From Paenibacillus thiaminolyticus (GTDB lineage: Bacteria > Bacillota > Bacilli > Paenibacillales > Paenibacillaceae), in assembly GCF_007066085.1 (NCBI RefSeq), contig NZ_CP041405.1, positions 1,488,001 through 1,552,000 of the forward strand: 64,000 nucleotides of DNA, written 5' to 3'. The notes beneath the pieces are model-generated. The model ran no database searches. It was not told the DNA's origin and saw only the letters and a program-made list of their open reading frames with translations. Position 1 is the stretch's first letter. Each line of letters starts with the position of its first letter. Positions 1 through 8,503 of this stretch are shown here, one piece after another. A program made the position numbers and the translations under genes.

Positions 1-414
1 CGCTACGAAGCCCCTGAGCAGGCCGCTTCCTGGGTCGCCAGCGAACTGGATCGCCACCGGAAGCAGGGCTATCAGACGACGGCCATTCTGACCCGCACGA
101 CAGAGGAAGCGCGCGAATGGCATGAGAGGCTCCGAGCGCTGGGCACCGCAGCGCATCTCATCGACGGCCGGCAGCAGCAATATTCGGGCGGCATCTCGGT
201 CCTTCCGGTCTATCTGTCGAAAGGGCTTGAGTTCGACGCCGTCATTCTGCTCCATGCCAATGACACGCATTACGGCATGAGCCCGCTGGAAGCGCGGCTG
301 ATGTATGTCGGCTGCACGCGCGCGCTTCATCAGCTGACCCTGTGCGTAGACGGCGCCATCAGCCCGCTGCTCCCGCAGTCAGATGATGAATGGACCGTGC
401 ACGAGCATTCATAA
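1..414 (+). CDS. C-terminal part of a HelD-like superfamily 1 helicase
   Basis: This is the last 137 codons of a gene that starts before the window and ends at TAA 412-414. The visible part matches the C-terminal half of a UvrD/HelD-type helicase: a motif V-like SKGLEFDAVIL and a motif VI-like YVGCTRALHQL, with Arg in the place of the ATP-sensing arginine finger. In Bacillota, HelD binds RNA polymerase and uses ATP to recycle stalled enzyme; it has the same short C-terminal tail after motif VI. The N-terminal domains that would separate HelD from UvrD or PcrA are outside the window, so the exact family is inferred. Two hairpins follow directly. Confidence 0.75.
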   Translation, partial: RYEAPEQAASWVASELDRHRKQGYQTTAILTRTTEEAREWHERLRALGTAAHLIDGRQQQYSGGISVLPVYLSKGLEFDAVILLHANDTHYGMSPLEARLMYVGCTRALHQLTLCVDGAISPLLPQSDDEWTVHEHS

Positions 415-422
415 ATAGCACA

Positions 423-505
423 AAGGCCGTCCCGAAAGAAGGAAGATTCTCTCATCGGGACGGCCTTCACACAGCCAAGAGCTATCCAAAGCTCTTGGCT
501 GTTTT
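423..505. terminator. Two back-to-back hairpins between convergent genes
   Basis: Hairpin 1 (423-467) pairs AAGGCCGTCCCGA with TCGGGACGGCCTT. Hairpin 2 (474-500) pairs AGCCAAGAGC with GCTCTTGGCT and is followed by GTTTTG. Read rightward, hairpin 2 with its T run ends the helicase transcript. Read leftward, hairpin 1 is the distal structure and is followed by TTTGT, so it can end the kinase transcript. The pair probably works as a bidirectional terminator. Confidence 0.7.
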
Positions 506-536
506 GCGTTAAGCGGAGCCGGGCACAAAATCGGCG

Positions 537-1799
537 CTACCGGAACAGCCGCACCTGCTTGAATTGCAGCACGCAGGTCGTCCCTTCGTCCGGCCGGCTG
601 TAATAGGAGACCTTGCCGTTCATCGCCTTCATCAATCCGATGACGACCATCAGGCCCAAGCCGGTCCCCTTCTCCTTCGTCGTGTAGAACGGCATGCCGA
701 TGCGCTTGATCTGACTCTCGCTCATGCCGACCCCAGTATCCTTGATATGGATATGGACGCCTTCGTTGTCGGACCATGTCGTCACGGTCAGTTCGCCGCC
801 GCTTGGCATCGATTCAACGGCGTTCTTCATAATGTTCAACAGGCATTGCTGCAGCTTCTTCGACTCCCCCGACACGTAACGCGGACATTTGGTCAGATGC
901 TGGGTGTTCACCTTCACCTCGGACAAGGCGCACAGCGGCGCGATCATGGCGACGACATCATCCACCTCCTTCTGAACGTGAAGCGGCTGTGCCAGCTCGA
1001 CGACAGGCTTGGCATAGTTCAAATAATCGGTGATGATTGCATTGGCCTGCTCGATTCCCGCTACGGCATGGCGGTGATAGTTCTCGAATTGCCCGGGGGT
1101 GAGATTCTCCTTCTTCATCAGTTGGAGAAAGCCTTGGGATGTGGTAAGAGGGTTGCGAATCTCATGGGAGATGGATGCGGCCAGCTGCCCTACGACCTGA
1201 TACTTCTCGGCGCGGAACAGCTCCTCCCGCATTTTTTCCTGGTTTTTGACATGATGATAAATATAACTGACGTACATCGCCGACAAATACGTGCCGACCA
1301 CCGCCACTCCCGCATCGATGCCAGTCAGATGCTCCCACTGGGTGAAGCATAGCAAATACCCAAGCAAATAGGTCGTCGTCAAGGTGACGGCCAGCAGGCA
1401 AATCTGCCAATAGGTGCTCTGAAGCATATGCCGGTAATGGAAAAAAAGGCCCATCACGAGCAGCAGCGTCGAGCCGACAGCGGTCGCCAGCACATTCTCG
1501 CCCAGCAGCAGCACGGTGATCACATTGAAGGCAAGCCAGGTGACGATCCCGGGCAAAAAACCTTCGAACAGCGCCGCCAGCGTCAGCGAGATCGGCGTCA
1601 GATGAATGCCGTACACGAACGGATGTATCTTTTCATAGCGAATATAGAAATACGTCAGCACCAGAAGGATGCCGATGAACAGCATCTTTCTCCGGTAATT
1701 GGCGAACATGAACTGCGGCGTGATCAGCAAGAACATCAGACAGGCGGACATAATATACAGCAGTCCCTTGAATTCCTGGGATAGTATCGAATCGATCAA
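537..1799 (-). CDS. KinB-like membrane sensor histidine kinase
   Basis: About 420 aa. The N-terminal half is five or six hydrophobic helices (roughly residues 10-180) of the 5TM-LYT type. It is followed by a HisKA domain with the phospho-acceptor His near residue 211 in SISHEIRNPLTT, an N box (NIMKNAVESM), and G boxes DTGVGM and GTGLGL. This layout and length match B. subtilis KinB, a membrane kinase that feeds the Spo0 phosphorelay. The reading frame is open up to an ATG at 1835, but that ATG has no RBS. TTG at 1799 is preceded by GGAAAGGAACGG at good spacing and is preferred. No response regulator is adjacent, as is usual for orphan sporulation kinases. The target (Spo0F) is inferred from the family. 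Confidence 0.85.
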   Translation of the reverse strand: MIDSILSQEFKGLLYIMSACLMFLLITPQFMFANYRRKMLFIGILLVLTYFYIRYEKIHPFVYGIHLTPISLTLAALFEGFLPGIVTWLAFNVITVLLLGENVLATAVGSTLLLVMGLFFHYRHMLQSTYWQICLLAVTLTTTYLLGYLLCFTQWEHLTGIDAGVAVVGTYLSAMYVSYIYHHVKNQEKMREELFRAEKYQVVGQLAASISHEIRNPLTTSQGFLQLMKKENLTPGQFENYHRHAVAGIEQANAIITDYLNYAKPVVELAQPLHVQKEVDDVVAMIAPLCALSEVKVNTQHLTKCPRYVSGESKKLQQCLLNIMKNAVESMPSGGELTVTTWSDNEGVHIHIKDTGVGMSESQIKRIGMPFYTTKEKGTGLGLMVVIGLMKAMNGKVSYYSRPDEGTTCVLQFKQVRLFR

Positions 1800-1857
1800 A
1801 GTTAACCGTTCCTTTCCGAACGTATTAGCTGCCATTCGCCGTACGCGCGAAAGCGAC

Positions 1858-3501
1858 TTAACCGATTATTTTCCCGTTCCAGGGCAAGCCTTTGTGGAAG
1901 CGGGCTCGATCGTTGGAACGCCAAGCCGACAGAATCGGGTAGTCATACATGTCCCATATTTTGCAGGGGGGCGCATCGGAGCCGGCGCGCTCCAAAATGC
2001 AGTTGACGGCCCGGCGGGCGGCTTCGTTCGCGCTTTCCATCGTAGCCAGATCCGTATTCGTCCGGACATAGTCGGAGGCCAGGAACAAATTCGGAATCGC
2101 CGTGTAGGCGTTCGGCCGCAGATTCCAGGTGTTCACGTGGTTCACGAGCAGCGGCTCCGCATTGGTCGCCCGCCCTTCTTCATATTGAATGTCTTCATCC
2201 AGATTCCACTCCACGAGCATATCGTCGGACAGCACGATCTTGTCCTGATTCAGACTGCGCTTGATCTGTTCCCACACCTCGGCCTTAATCTCCTCCCGCG
2301 TGCATTCCATCGCCGGCTTCCCGTACAGGATACCCGGGACCTTCCAATCGGACACATCGATCGAGATAATCCCCCGCACCTGACCGTTGCCATAATCGCT
2401 TAGCCGGTATTCGGGCCAGAACTGGGCCTGCGAGACCGAGGTCAGCGCCCAAGGGCTGTCCATGTAGATGACATGACCGTGAATGATCGGAACATCTTCC
2501 TTGAGATAAAATTGAACGCCGTTCATCCATTCCACATGCGTGGCCAGCTCGATTAACCCGCCCAGAAGCGGATCGCCGGCAAGCAGCCCTTCATTGAGAA
2601 GTCCGGCCATCACTTCCACAGGCAGCGCGGCAATGTAATAATCCGCGGTCACCCGTCTGGACTGGCCGTTCTCAGTTACCGTGACGCCCTGGATCCTGCT
2701 GTCTTCGCAGTGAATATGCTCCACCTGGGCGCCGAAGCGGTAATCGACGCCCCTCTGGCGCAAATAGTCCAGCCACGGGGTAATCCATACATCATTCGTC
2801 GGCCCGTTCAAGAGCCGATCGGCACTGCCTCCCGGCAGCACCATGTCCAGCATAATCGTCGCTCCGACCGTGCCGACGGTGCAAGCGTTTACTTCTCTGG
2901 CTCTCGCCGCGACCAGAATGCGCGTCAAGCCGGTAAAGATGTGCCGGAATTCCGGGGACTGCTTCTCCGCCTGCAGGAAATCCCACCAGGAGACGCGCTG
3001 ATAATCGAGCAATCTGCGCTCGTCACAGCTGGTCAACACCTTCCATAGCGCAGACACATAGTGGTCGATATCATGCTCGCTGAGTCTGAGATTGTTCCTG
3101 AAGAGAGATTTGAGTAAAGTTCTCCATCCGCTGATGGACTGGGGGAATTCGGTCAGAAATGGCTGCATTGGCCGGTCGAAAAACGCAAGTCCCAGATTCG
3201 TTCCTTCGATGAGGTTATCATAGACGCTGCGGCGCCCCCCCTGATACGGGATGCGCTTCATCGTGTCCGTGACATGCTTGTAGAACTTGGGGAAGAAGCG
3301 GAATCCGTGTTCAGCCGGCAAATCCCGGCGTCCCTCTGTTCCCGTTCCCGGCACGGGCATGCTGCGCGCCTTCCCTCCGGGAATGCGGCGCGACTCCAAT
3401 ACCGTAACGTGAAATCCGCGCTCCATTAGCTCCTGCGCGGCACTCATGCCGGCGATCCCGCCGCCCAGCACGACAACTGAAGGATGTACTGATGCTACCA
3501 T
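1858..3501 (-). CDS. FAD-dependent oxidoreductase, phytoene-desaturase-like
   Basis: About 547 aa. A Rossmann FAD-binding motif (VVVLGGGIAGMSAAQEL) sits at the very N-terminus, followed by an ESR..PGGKA segment. The C-terminus (LFLASDYVRTNTDLATMESA) closes the FAD site as in phytoene/zeta-carotene desaturases and hydroxysqualene dehydroxylases. The substrate cannot be read from the sequence, and no carotenoid or squalene synthase gene is nearby. The frame extends to a TTG at 3546, but the ATG at 3501 lies just downstream of AGGAG (13-nt gap) and matches the usual start of the FAD fold. The 92-bp direct repeat begins only 3 bp upstream of this ATG and carries its probable promoter and RBS. Whether the enzyme works with the lipopeptide cluster is open. 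Confidence 0.8.
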   Translation of the reverse strand: MVASVHPSVVVLGGGIAGMSAAQELMERGFHVTVLESRRIPGGKARSMPVPGTGTEGRRDLPAEHGFRFFPKFYKHVTDTMKRIPYQGGRRSVYDNLIEGTNLGLAFFDRPMQPFLTEFPQSISGWRTLLKSLFRNNLRLSEHDIDHYVSALWKVLTSCDERRLLDYQRVSWWDFLQAEKQSPEFRHIFTGLTRILVAARAREVNACTVGTVGATIMLDMVLPGGSADRLLNGPTNDVWITPWLDYLRQRGVDYRFGAQVEHIHCEDSRIQGVTVTENGQSRRVTADYYIAALPVEVMAGLLNEGLLAGDPLLGGLIELATHVEWMNGVQFYLKEDVPIIHGHVIYMDSPWALTSVSQAQFWPEYRLSDYGNGQVRGIISIDVSDWKVPGILYGKPAMECTREEIKAEVWEQIKRSLNQDKIVLSDDMLVEWNLDEDIQYEEGRATNAEPLLVNHVNTWNLRPNAYTAIPNLFLASDYVRTNTDLATMESANEAARRAVNCILERAGSDAPPCKIWDMYDYPILSAWRSNDRARFHKGLPWNGKIIG

Positions 3502-3504
3502 CTC

Positions 3505-3596
3505 AGCGCCTGCACTCCTGTTCTCTATGAAGTTTAGGAAAAACAACTAATATCATCTTACTATAGAAAGCTTATTTTTCAACATATTTCCACATT
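3505..3596. repeat. Left copy of a perfect 92-bp direct repeat
   Basis: Every base from AGCGCCTGCACTCC to TTTCCACATT is repeated at 31845-31936 in the same orientation, 28,340 bp away. The base on each side differs (C versus T before; T versus C after), so 92 bp is the exact limit. The left copy lies between the flavoprotein gene and a short gene remnant, a context that looks native. Together the copies enclose all of the biosynthetic and export genes. Confidence 0.97.
3555..3582 (-). promoter_or_regulatory. Candidate sigma-A promoter of the flavoprotein gene, inside the repeat
   Basis: On the minus strand, TTGAAA (3577-3582) is followed after 16 bp by TAAGAT (3555-3560). The RBS AGGAG and the ATG at 3501 follow about 55 bp downstream. 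The -35 is good and the -10 is 4 of 6. It is the only reasonable pair between the remnant stop codon and the gene. Confidence 0.45.
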
Positions 3597-3769
3597 TTTG
3601 CTAGAGTAAAAGGCATAAATAAATTCAGCACCTCCTGATCAAACTGGACGTGAGGTTTTCCGTCATGTTCCCATGTTCGTCCTTCATGCGCATGCAACTC
3701 ACAATCCATGCATATGACAGCTTCACTTCGCGTTCGGAACTGCGCTAGCGTTTGGCGTTTCTTTGCATA
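3572..3769 (-). pseudogene. Remnant of an unidentified gene (C-terminal part)
   Basis: A 65-codon open stretch follows a TGA at 3770-3772 and ends at TAA 3572-3574. Its composition is protein-like (for example EAVICMDCELHAHEG and FDQEVLNLFMPFT), but no RBS or start lies upstream. The last eight codons (MWKYVEK and stop) lie inside the 92-bp repeat and so recur at 31914-31936, but the coding continuation exists only at the left copy. It looks like the 3' end of a disrupted gene. I do not recognise the family. Confidence 0.4.
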
Positions 3770-4124
3770 TCAGTTCGTCAGACGTTGCCGGAAATACCGG
3801 TCAATTTGAATCATTCATTTGGGTACGCCGCAGAAATAAGCGCCGCTCCTCTTCCATCAGCGGAAGTGGGCGGCGCTATAGCTTAATGATGTAGCGAACC
3901 GATGGACAATACACGAGTACGAATATCGGTACTTGCTCAACATGCTGAAGGAGAAAAAATGACTTCCGGGAAGCATGTCTGTGCTGCACCCTGCCGAACT
4001 ATGTCGATCCCACTCGCACAAAATAGGATGGAGATATCTATATAGTCCTCTGTTCCGCCAAGAACAATGAGTGCCTGACACCTACTGCTCCTAGTTCTCC
4101 TGTTACTCTGCTGATAAGTTTTTG
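3597..4124. other. Intergenic region left of the export genes
   Basis: It holds the gene remnant (up to 3769), one hairpin at 3839-3877 and otherwise nothing convincing. A 63-codon frame (3937-4128) starting with a GTG that overlaps the permease stop shows no recognisable domain and is not annotated. Confidence 0.6.
3839..3877 (-). terminator. Probable terminator of the biosynthetic/export operon
   Basis: An 8-bp stem AGCGCCGC/GCGGCGCT has an inner CTTCC/GGAAG stem. On the minus strand it is followed by TATTTCTG, a weak T run. It lies about 250 bp past the last gene of the leftward operon. Confidence 0.5.
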
Positions 4125-6494
4125 TCACATGTTAGTCGGCGACGCGCCGAAGGTATGCACATACATCCGCCTAACGGCGAAGAGCACGGCATAATAAATG
4201 GCTACAATGATGACCAGCACCAAAACAAATGTATAAATACTGTAGATTAACGGAATAAAATCGTTCGTATTAAGCGAAACCATGTTGAGTATATATCTCA
4301 CAACCAATAAAGAGATCGGCGTAAACACGCAATATGAAACGGTCACAATAGCAATATATATATTCAACAACATATTGGCTATCTCCCTATCGCTGTACCC
4401 GATCATGCGGAGTACCGCCATGTTAGCTTTGTTCTCTTCTACCGTTATCAAAGCGACGAGCCACACCATGATGACCGCAATGACACCGCCGATGACCTGA
4501 TTCAGGACAGCGCTCAGTTGCGAGGAGGACGCCTGATCCTGCATTTCCTTGCGCATGCTCTCGGTGGATATGACTTTGCTGCCCTCTTCCTGCCGCGCAT
4601 CAGCCCCAAGCGAATGCGTGAACGAAGCGTTATAAATATCCGGTGAAATGCCGAGAGCCTTCGTCAACTGCAGCTTATCCATATAAACGGCCGCCGGATC
4701 TCCATTAGAACAGAAGGCCGCAATCGGAACGGCAACTTCCTTGCCGCCGAAAAGGAGCTTGATGGTCGAGCCGATTTGCAAGCCGTATAATTGCGCCTTG
4801 GAAACATGCACGATGGCTCCTTCCTTCAGCTTGGCATTCATCTCCCGTCCGCTTCCGTCCGACAATGTCAGCCACTGATCGTCGCCATCGAATGCCAGCA
4901 GATTGACCGTCGCTCCCGCCCGCTTGCCGCTGCCTTCGTCCCACGCCATGCGCTTGTTCTTCTGCAAATAGTAATCATTGCGGCTCCCATCATGCTGGGA
5001 AATCCTTGCTTCCGCATAATGAATATCGTATTGGTAGTGAACTCCGCGGAATCTCTGTTCTACCGCAATGGAGCTCGACTGATTCAATGACAAGCCCATA
5101 ATAAACAGGATCGACGACAGCAGTACCGTAATGCCAAGCATAACGATCATTTTCAGACTTCTTACAGACATTTGCAATTTAACTCGCCAAATGAAAGGCA
5201 GACCAGCCGTTGCGCGGCTTACCCACCTGGTAAGGAAATTAACGTGTTCCTGCTTCTGCCTGGCGTGAAGCATCGCAGCCGCGTCGCCGTTCATGATCCG
5301 AGCCAGCATCCAATAGGATGCCGCATTGAAGCCGATCATGATGACGAGCACACCCGTCAGCAAGGAAGAAGCATCAAGCTTCTTCGGAAAGGCGGGCATC
5401 ACATATTGGGCCTGAAACTGCTGGAGGAGCAAGTCGCTGGCAAAATACGCGAGAAGCAGACCCAGAATAACTCCAGCCGCACATAGCGCCGCATGAATGG
5501 CGACGTAGGCCTTACGGAGCTGGGCGCGCGGATAACCTAGCGCAATCAGACATCCCAGTGATTTCTGTTGCTGCCGCAAGCGGCGATTCAGAAAGATGAG
5601 AAATACCCCTGTGCATAACAGCGTCAAGATAATCAAAAATATGACCGCCATCCCGGAATTGGAAGCCGCGCCCTTCGCCAGTTCCGTCGCCTCGGGATTA
5701 TCTTGAGCAGGCAGGAAGGAAGCAAAGCGTACGTCCTCTGCCATTTGACGGATTACGTCTTCTTTATATACTCCATCTCGGAAACGTCCGCAAAAATAAT
5801 GAAATTCCTTGCCGTTAATCCTTTCATATTGCTTCGCGGACACGATAATATGGACAGGACGTTCTGCGTCAGCCGCATATCGCCGCATTTGTTCGGGAAG
5901 TATGACAGTTCCAGTAACGGCGTATGTCTGATCCCCGATTGTCAGCCGATCGCCGACCTTCCACGGCTGCCCCGTACCGGCATGTAAGGCAACGGCAATT
6001 TCGCCGTTGTCTGCGGGCATCCGCCCTTCTACGACATGAATCCGATTCACGCTCCGCTCGCTGACATCATCGTACCAGCGATAGAGAATTCCTTGATCGA
6101 CGTTCTCTTTATATTTCACCTCCGCTGCATCGAATCGATATTCCTCGCTCAAGCGCACAGCTGCCGCAGCTTCTTCATCCGGCAGTCGCAGCATGCCGGT
6201 ATCGATCAGGTTCTCCAGTCCAAGCGAGTCTAACTCTTGCTGGGATATGGATGCCCTCCGTGCAAGCTGCCGCAGCTTCTCTCCCTCCAGCAGCACGGCC
6301 AGATTTGGGCGGAAAGCAAAATGCTCCTGGCCGCTTGCTCCGGCAAAGCGTTCGTATTCCGTGCGGATTCCGTCCGAAGCATATTGAATAAAGAAATAAA
6401 TAAAGGATGTAGCCACGATGAGGAGAAGCATAAGCCATACCTGCAGCCGATGCTTCAACAAATCGCGCCACACTAACCTCATTACGTTTCTCAT
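4125..6494 (-). CDS. FtsX-type ABC transporter permease (large, 789 aa)
   Basis: The protein has an N-terminal TM helix (residues about 15-35), a large extracytoplasmic region, three TM helices near 280-400, a second TM near 450-470, a second extracytoplasmic region, and a C-terminal block of three TM helices (about 690-775). This double-FtsX layout is typical of MacB/YtrF-like permeases that move substrates out from the outer membrane leaflet or sense peptides. Such permeases often give self-resistance to peptide antibiotics. It follows its ATPase gene (stop 6519, start 6494; RBS GGGGAT) and is the last gene of the cluster operon. Export of, or immunity to, the lipopeptide is inferred from position. 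Confidence 0.85.
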   Translation of the reverse strand: MRNVMRLVWRDLLKHRLQVWLMLLLIVATSFIYFFIQYASDGIRTEYERFAGASGQEHFAFRPNLAVLLEGEKLRQLARRASISQQELDSLGLENLIDTGMLRLPDEEAAAAVRLSEEYRFDAAEVKYKENVDQGILYRWYDDVSERSVNRIHVVEGRMPADNGEIAVALHAGTGQPWKVGDRLTIGDQTYAVTGTVILPEQMRRYAADAERPVHIIVSAKQYERINGKEFHYFCGRFRDGVYKEDVIRQMAEDVRFASFLPAQDNPEATELAKGAASNSGMAVIFLIILTLLCTGVFLIFLNRRLRQQQKSLGCLIALGYPRAQLRKAYVAIHAALCAAGVILGLLLAYFASDLLLQQFQAQYVMPAFPKKLDASSLLTGVLVIMIGFNAASYWMLARIMNGDAAAMLHARQKQEHVNFLTRWVSRATAGLPFIWRVKLQMSVRSLKMIVMLGITVLLSSILFIMGLSLNQSSSIAVEQRFRGVHYQYDIHYAEARISQHDGSRNDYYLQKNKRMAWDEGSGKRAGATVNLLAFDGDDQWLTLSDGSGREMNAKLKEGAIVHVSKAQLYGLQIGSTIKLLFGGKEVAVPIAAFCSNGDPAAVYMDKLQLTKALGISPDIYNASFTHSLGADARQEEGSKVISTESMRKEMQDQASSSQLSAVLNQVIGGVIAVIMVWLVALITVEENKANMAVLRMIGYSDREIANMLLNIYIAIVTVSYCVFTPISLLVVRYILNMVSLNTNDFIPLIYSIYTFVLVLVIIVAIYYAVLFAVRRMYVHTFGASPTNM

Positions 6495-6518
6495 GAATAC
6501 ACATCCCCTGCAATGATG

Positions 6519-7223
6519 TTACCCCCAACTGATTTCCTCGGCCGAAAGCGGATGATCGTTCACTTCTTCGGCAATCAGTCGGCCGCTATTCAGCCTGATA
6601 ATGTGCCGGGCCATTTTCGCGATTCCGAGATGATGCGTGACGAAGACAATCGTAATACCGTATTTTCGCTGCATATTTTGCAAGCAGTTCAGCACCTGCT
6701 TTCCGTTCGCTTCATCCAGAGCGCCCGTCGCTTCGTCGCAAAACAGCACCTCGGGCTTTTTGATCAATGCCCTGGCAATCGCTACCCGCTGCTGCTGGCC
6801 CCCGGACAGTTCATACGGGAACCGGCTTTTCAGATGATGGATATTCAATTCCTTCGTGAGTTCATCCAAGTTGAGACTATCCACGTTCAGATATTGCCCG
6901 ATCTCAATATTTTCTTGAACCGTCAAATTCGAAATCAAATGATACTGTTGAAAAATATACCCTGTATGCTTCCGTCGAAATTCGACCAATTGCTTATCCC
7001 CATACCGGGAAATAGGCTGTTCGGCAAAATAAATTTCTCCCGCATCCGCCTGCTCCAGGCCGGACATCACGTTCAGCAAAGTAGACTTGCCGGAGCCGCT
7101 CGGACCAAGCAAAGCGACAAAATCGCCTTTTGTAATGCGGACGGTAATCCCGTCGAGCGCCCGAACCCGGCTTTCCTTTTCGCCATATGTCTTGCTGACA
7201 TTGTTGACTGTTATTAAGTCCAT
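6519..7223 (-). CDS. ABC transporter ATP-binding protein (MacB/LolD type)
   Basis: 234 aa with Walker A GPSGSGKST, Q-loop YIFQQYHL, signature LSGGQQQR, Walker B VLFCDEATGALD and an H-loop in FVTHH. The length and the FtsX-type partner downstream fit the LolD/MacB class. The preferred start is ATG 7223, 8 nt after GAAGGGGGAT; an in-frame upstream start at 7247 has no RBS. It begins 5 bp after the stop of the MFS gene, so the two are co-transcribed. It should power the permease at 4125-6494. Confidence 0.9.
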   Translation of the reverse strand: MDLITVNNVSKTYGEKESRVRALDGITVRITKGDFVALLGPSGSGKSTLLNVMSGLEQADAGEIYFAEQPISRYGDKQLVEFRRKHTGYIFQQYHLISNLTVQENIEIGQYLNVDSLNLDELTKELNIHHLKSRFPYELSGGQQQRVAIARALIKKPEVLFCDEATGALDEANGKQVLNCLQNMQRKYGITIVFVTHHLGIAKMARHIIRLNSGRLIAEEVNDHPLSAEEISWG

Positions 7224-7227
7224 TTGA

Positions 7228-8481
7228 TTATCCCCCTTCGTAACCATCGACCGCCGCGTGCTTGGTCTTGCTGTCTGTCAGGTACAACGCCACAAGAGCC
7301 GCGCTCGTCAATACGAGCAGGCCGCTAACGACGAAGAAAATGGGGAACACGCCGTATAAGTCGATCAACACCCCGCCCATCAAAGGGCCAACGATCGTGG
7401 CAAATGTGCTGAGGCTGCCGATAACTCCGAACACGCGGCTCGTATAAGACTCCGGCGTCAGCTTCTGAGCCATCGATTGGAAAGGAACAAATACGAGCGC
7501 CGCAAAACAACCGCCGAACAGTCCTAACGCAGGATACCATATCCACTTCCCTGACAATTCCCATTGCGTGAACAGGGTAATCAACACAAAAGCGACGCCT
7601 GCCCCGAGGCACCCCAGGGACATATAGGCAATTGCGCCGTTTATTTTCGCTTTGGACAAGTAAGCGGCGACCGCCAGCGTTCCGAGGCCGATCGCTCCCA
7701 TGACGATGCCGAACAAGGACGCCGGAACGTCGGACATTTCGCGCATCAGCACGACGAGTTGGGTATCCGTCAAGGTCAGCACAAGCATGGCGACGCTGAA
7801 TGCAATGGAGCTATATAGCAGAGCCGGCGTGTTCCGTATGAACGTTAATCCGTTTTTGAACAAAGAGACGAACGATTCCTCGCCCTTTCCGTCCTGTTCC
7901 TCCGGGATCGACCGCTTTGATAATCCCAGCAGCAGCAAGGCCGAAATGAGGAAAGACGCGGCGTCAATATAAAAGGCAAGCTTCACGCCCGTCACCGCCA
8001 CCAGCACCCCTCCGACCGCAGGCCCGACAATTTTGGATCCGTAGTCGATGATCGTCGTGATGCCGACCACCTGATCCATCTGCTCGTTAGGGACATATTC
8101 CTTCACCTTTCCGTTCTTGGCCGGAGTAAACATCGATTCGAAGGTTCCTTTCAGGAAGAACAAGCTGTACAACACCCAGATTTGATCCGTGAATGCAATC
8201 GCGAGCATGATGACGCAGCGAGCAATATCCGAAAATATCATGATTTTCTTGCGGTCGAATTTATCTGCCAACACGCCCGTGAGGGGACCGAAGAGAACAA
8301 ATGGAAGCCCTAAAGACAACGTGACATATGCCATTTCCATCGGGGAGGCTTCCATTTGAAAGCCGAACAAGGCCAGTATAGCGAGCAGGGATATTCCGTC
8401 TCCCAAAGCGGAAAATAGCTGTGCGGATAATAAATACACTACATTTTTATTGCCGAACAAACTCTGTTTCGCTGCTTCCAT
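7228..8481 (-). CDS. MFS exporter, second of a tandem pair
   Basis: 417 aa with twelve predicted TM helices and the MFS loop motif GVLADKFDRKK between TM2 and TM3. It belongs to the EntS/YfiS-like drug and siderophore exporter group (DHA3-type). The central loop (around 200-215) is charged and C-terminal residues are polar, as expected for a cytoplasmic tail. RBS AAAGGGGGGAAG precedes the ATG at 8481. It sits directly between another MFS gene and an ABC transporter in the same operon, so it is probably an export or resistance pump for the cluster product. The substrate is inferred. Confidence 0.85.
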   Translation of the reverse strand: MEAAKQSLFGNKNVVYLLSAQLFSALGDGISLLAILALFGFQMEASPMEMAYVTLSLGLPFVLFGPLTGVLADKFDRKKIMIFSDIARCVIMLAIAFTDQIWVLYSLFFLKGTFESMFTPAKNGKVKEYVPNEQMDQVVGITTIIDYGSKIVGPAVGGVLVAVTGVKLAFYIDAASFLISALLLLGLSKRSIPEEQDGKGEESFVSLFKNGLTFIRNTPALLYSSIAFSVAMLVLTLTDTQLVVLMREMSDVPASLFGIVMGAIGLGTLAVAAYLSKAKINGAIAYMSLGCLGAGVAFVLITLFTQWELSGKWIWYPALGLFGGCFAALVFVPFQSMAQKLTPESYTSRVFGVIGSLSTFATIVGPLMGGVLIDLYGVFPIFFVVSGLLVLTSAALVALYLTDSKTKHAAVDGYEGG

Positions 8482-8503
8482 GCAGACCGCTTCCCCCCTT
8501 TTC

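Noticed and set aside
1800..1835. ATG 1835 as the kinase start
   Set aside because: No SD upstream; TTG 1799 has GGAAAGGAACGG at good spacing.
3937..4128. 63-codon frame whose GTG overlaps the permease stop
   Set aside because: No RBS, no recognisable domain; coupling alone is not enough.
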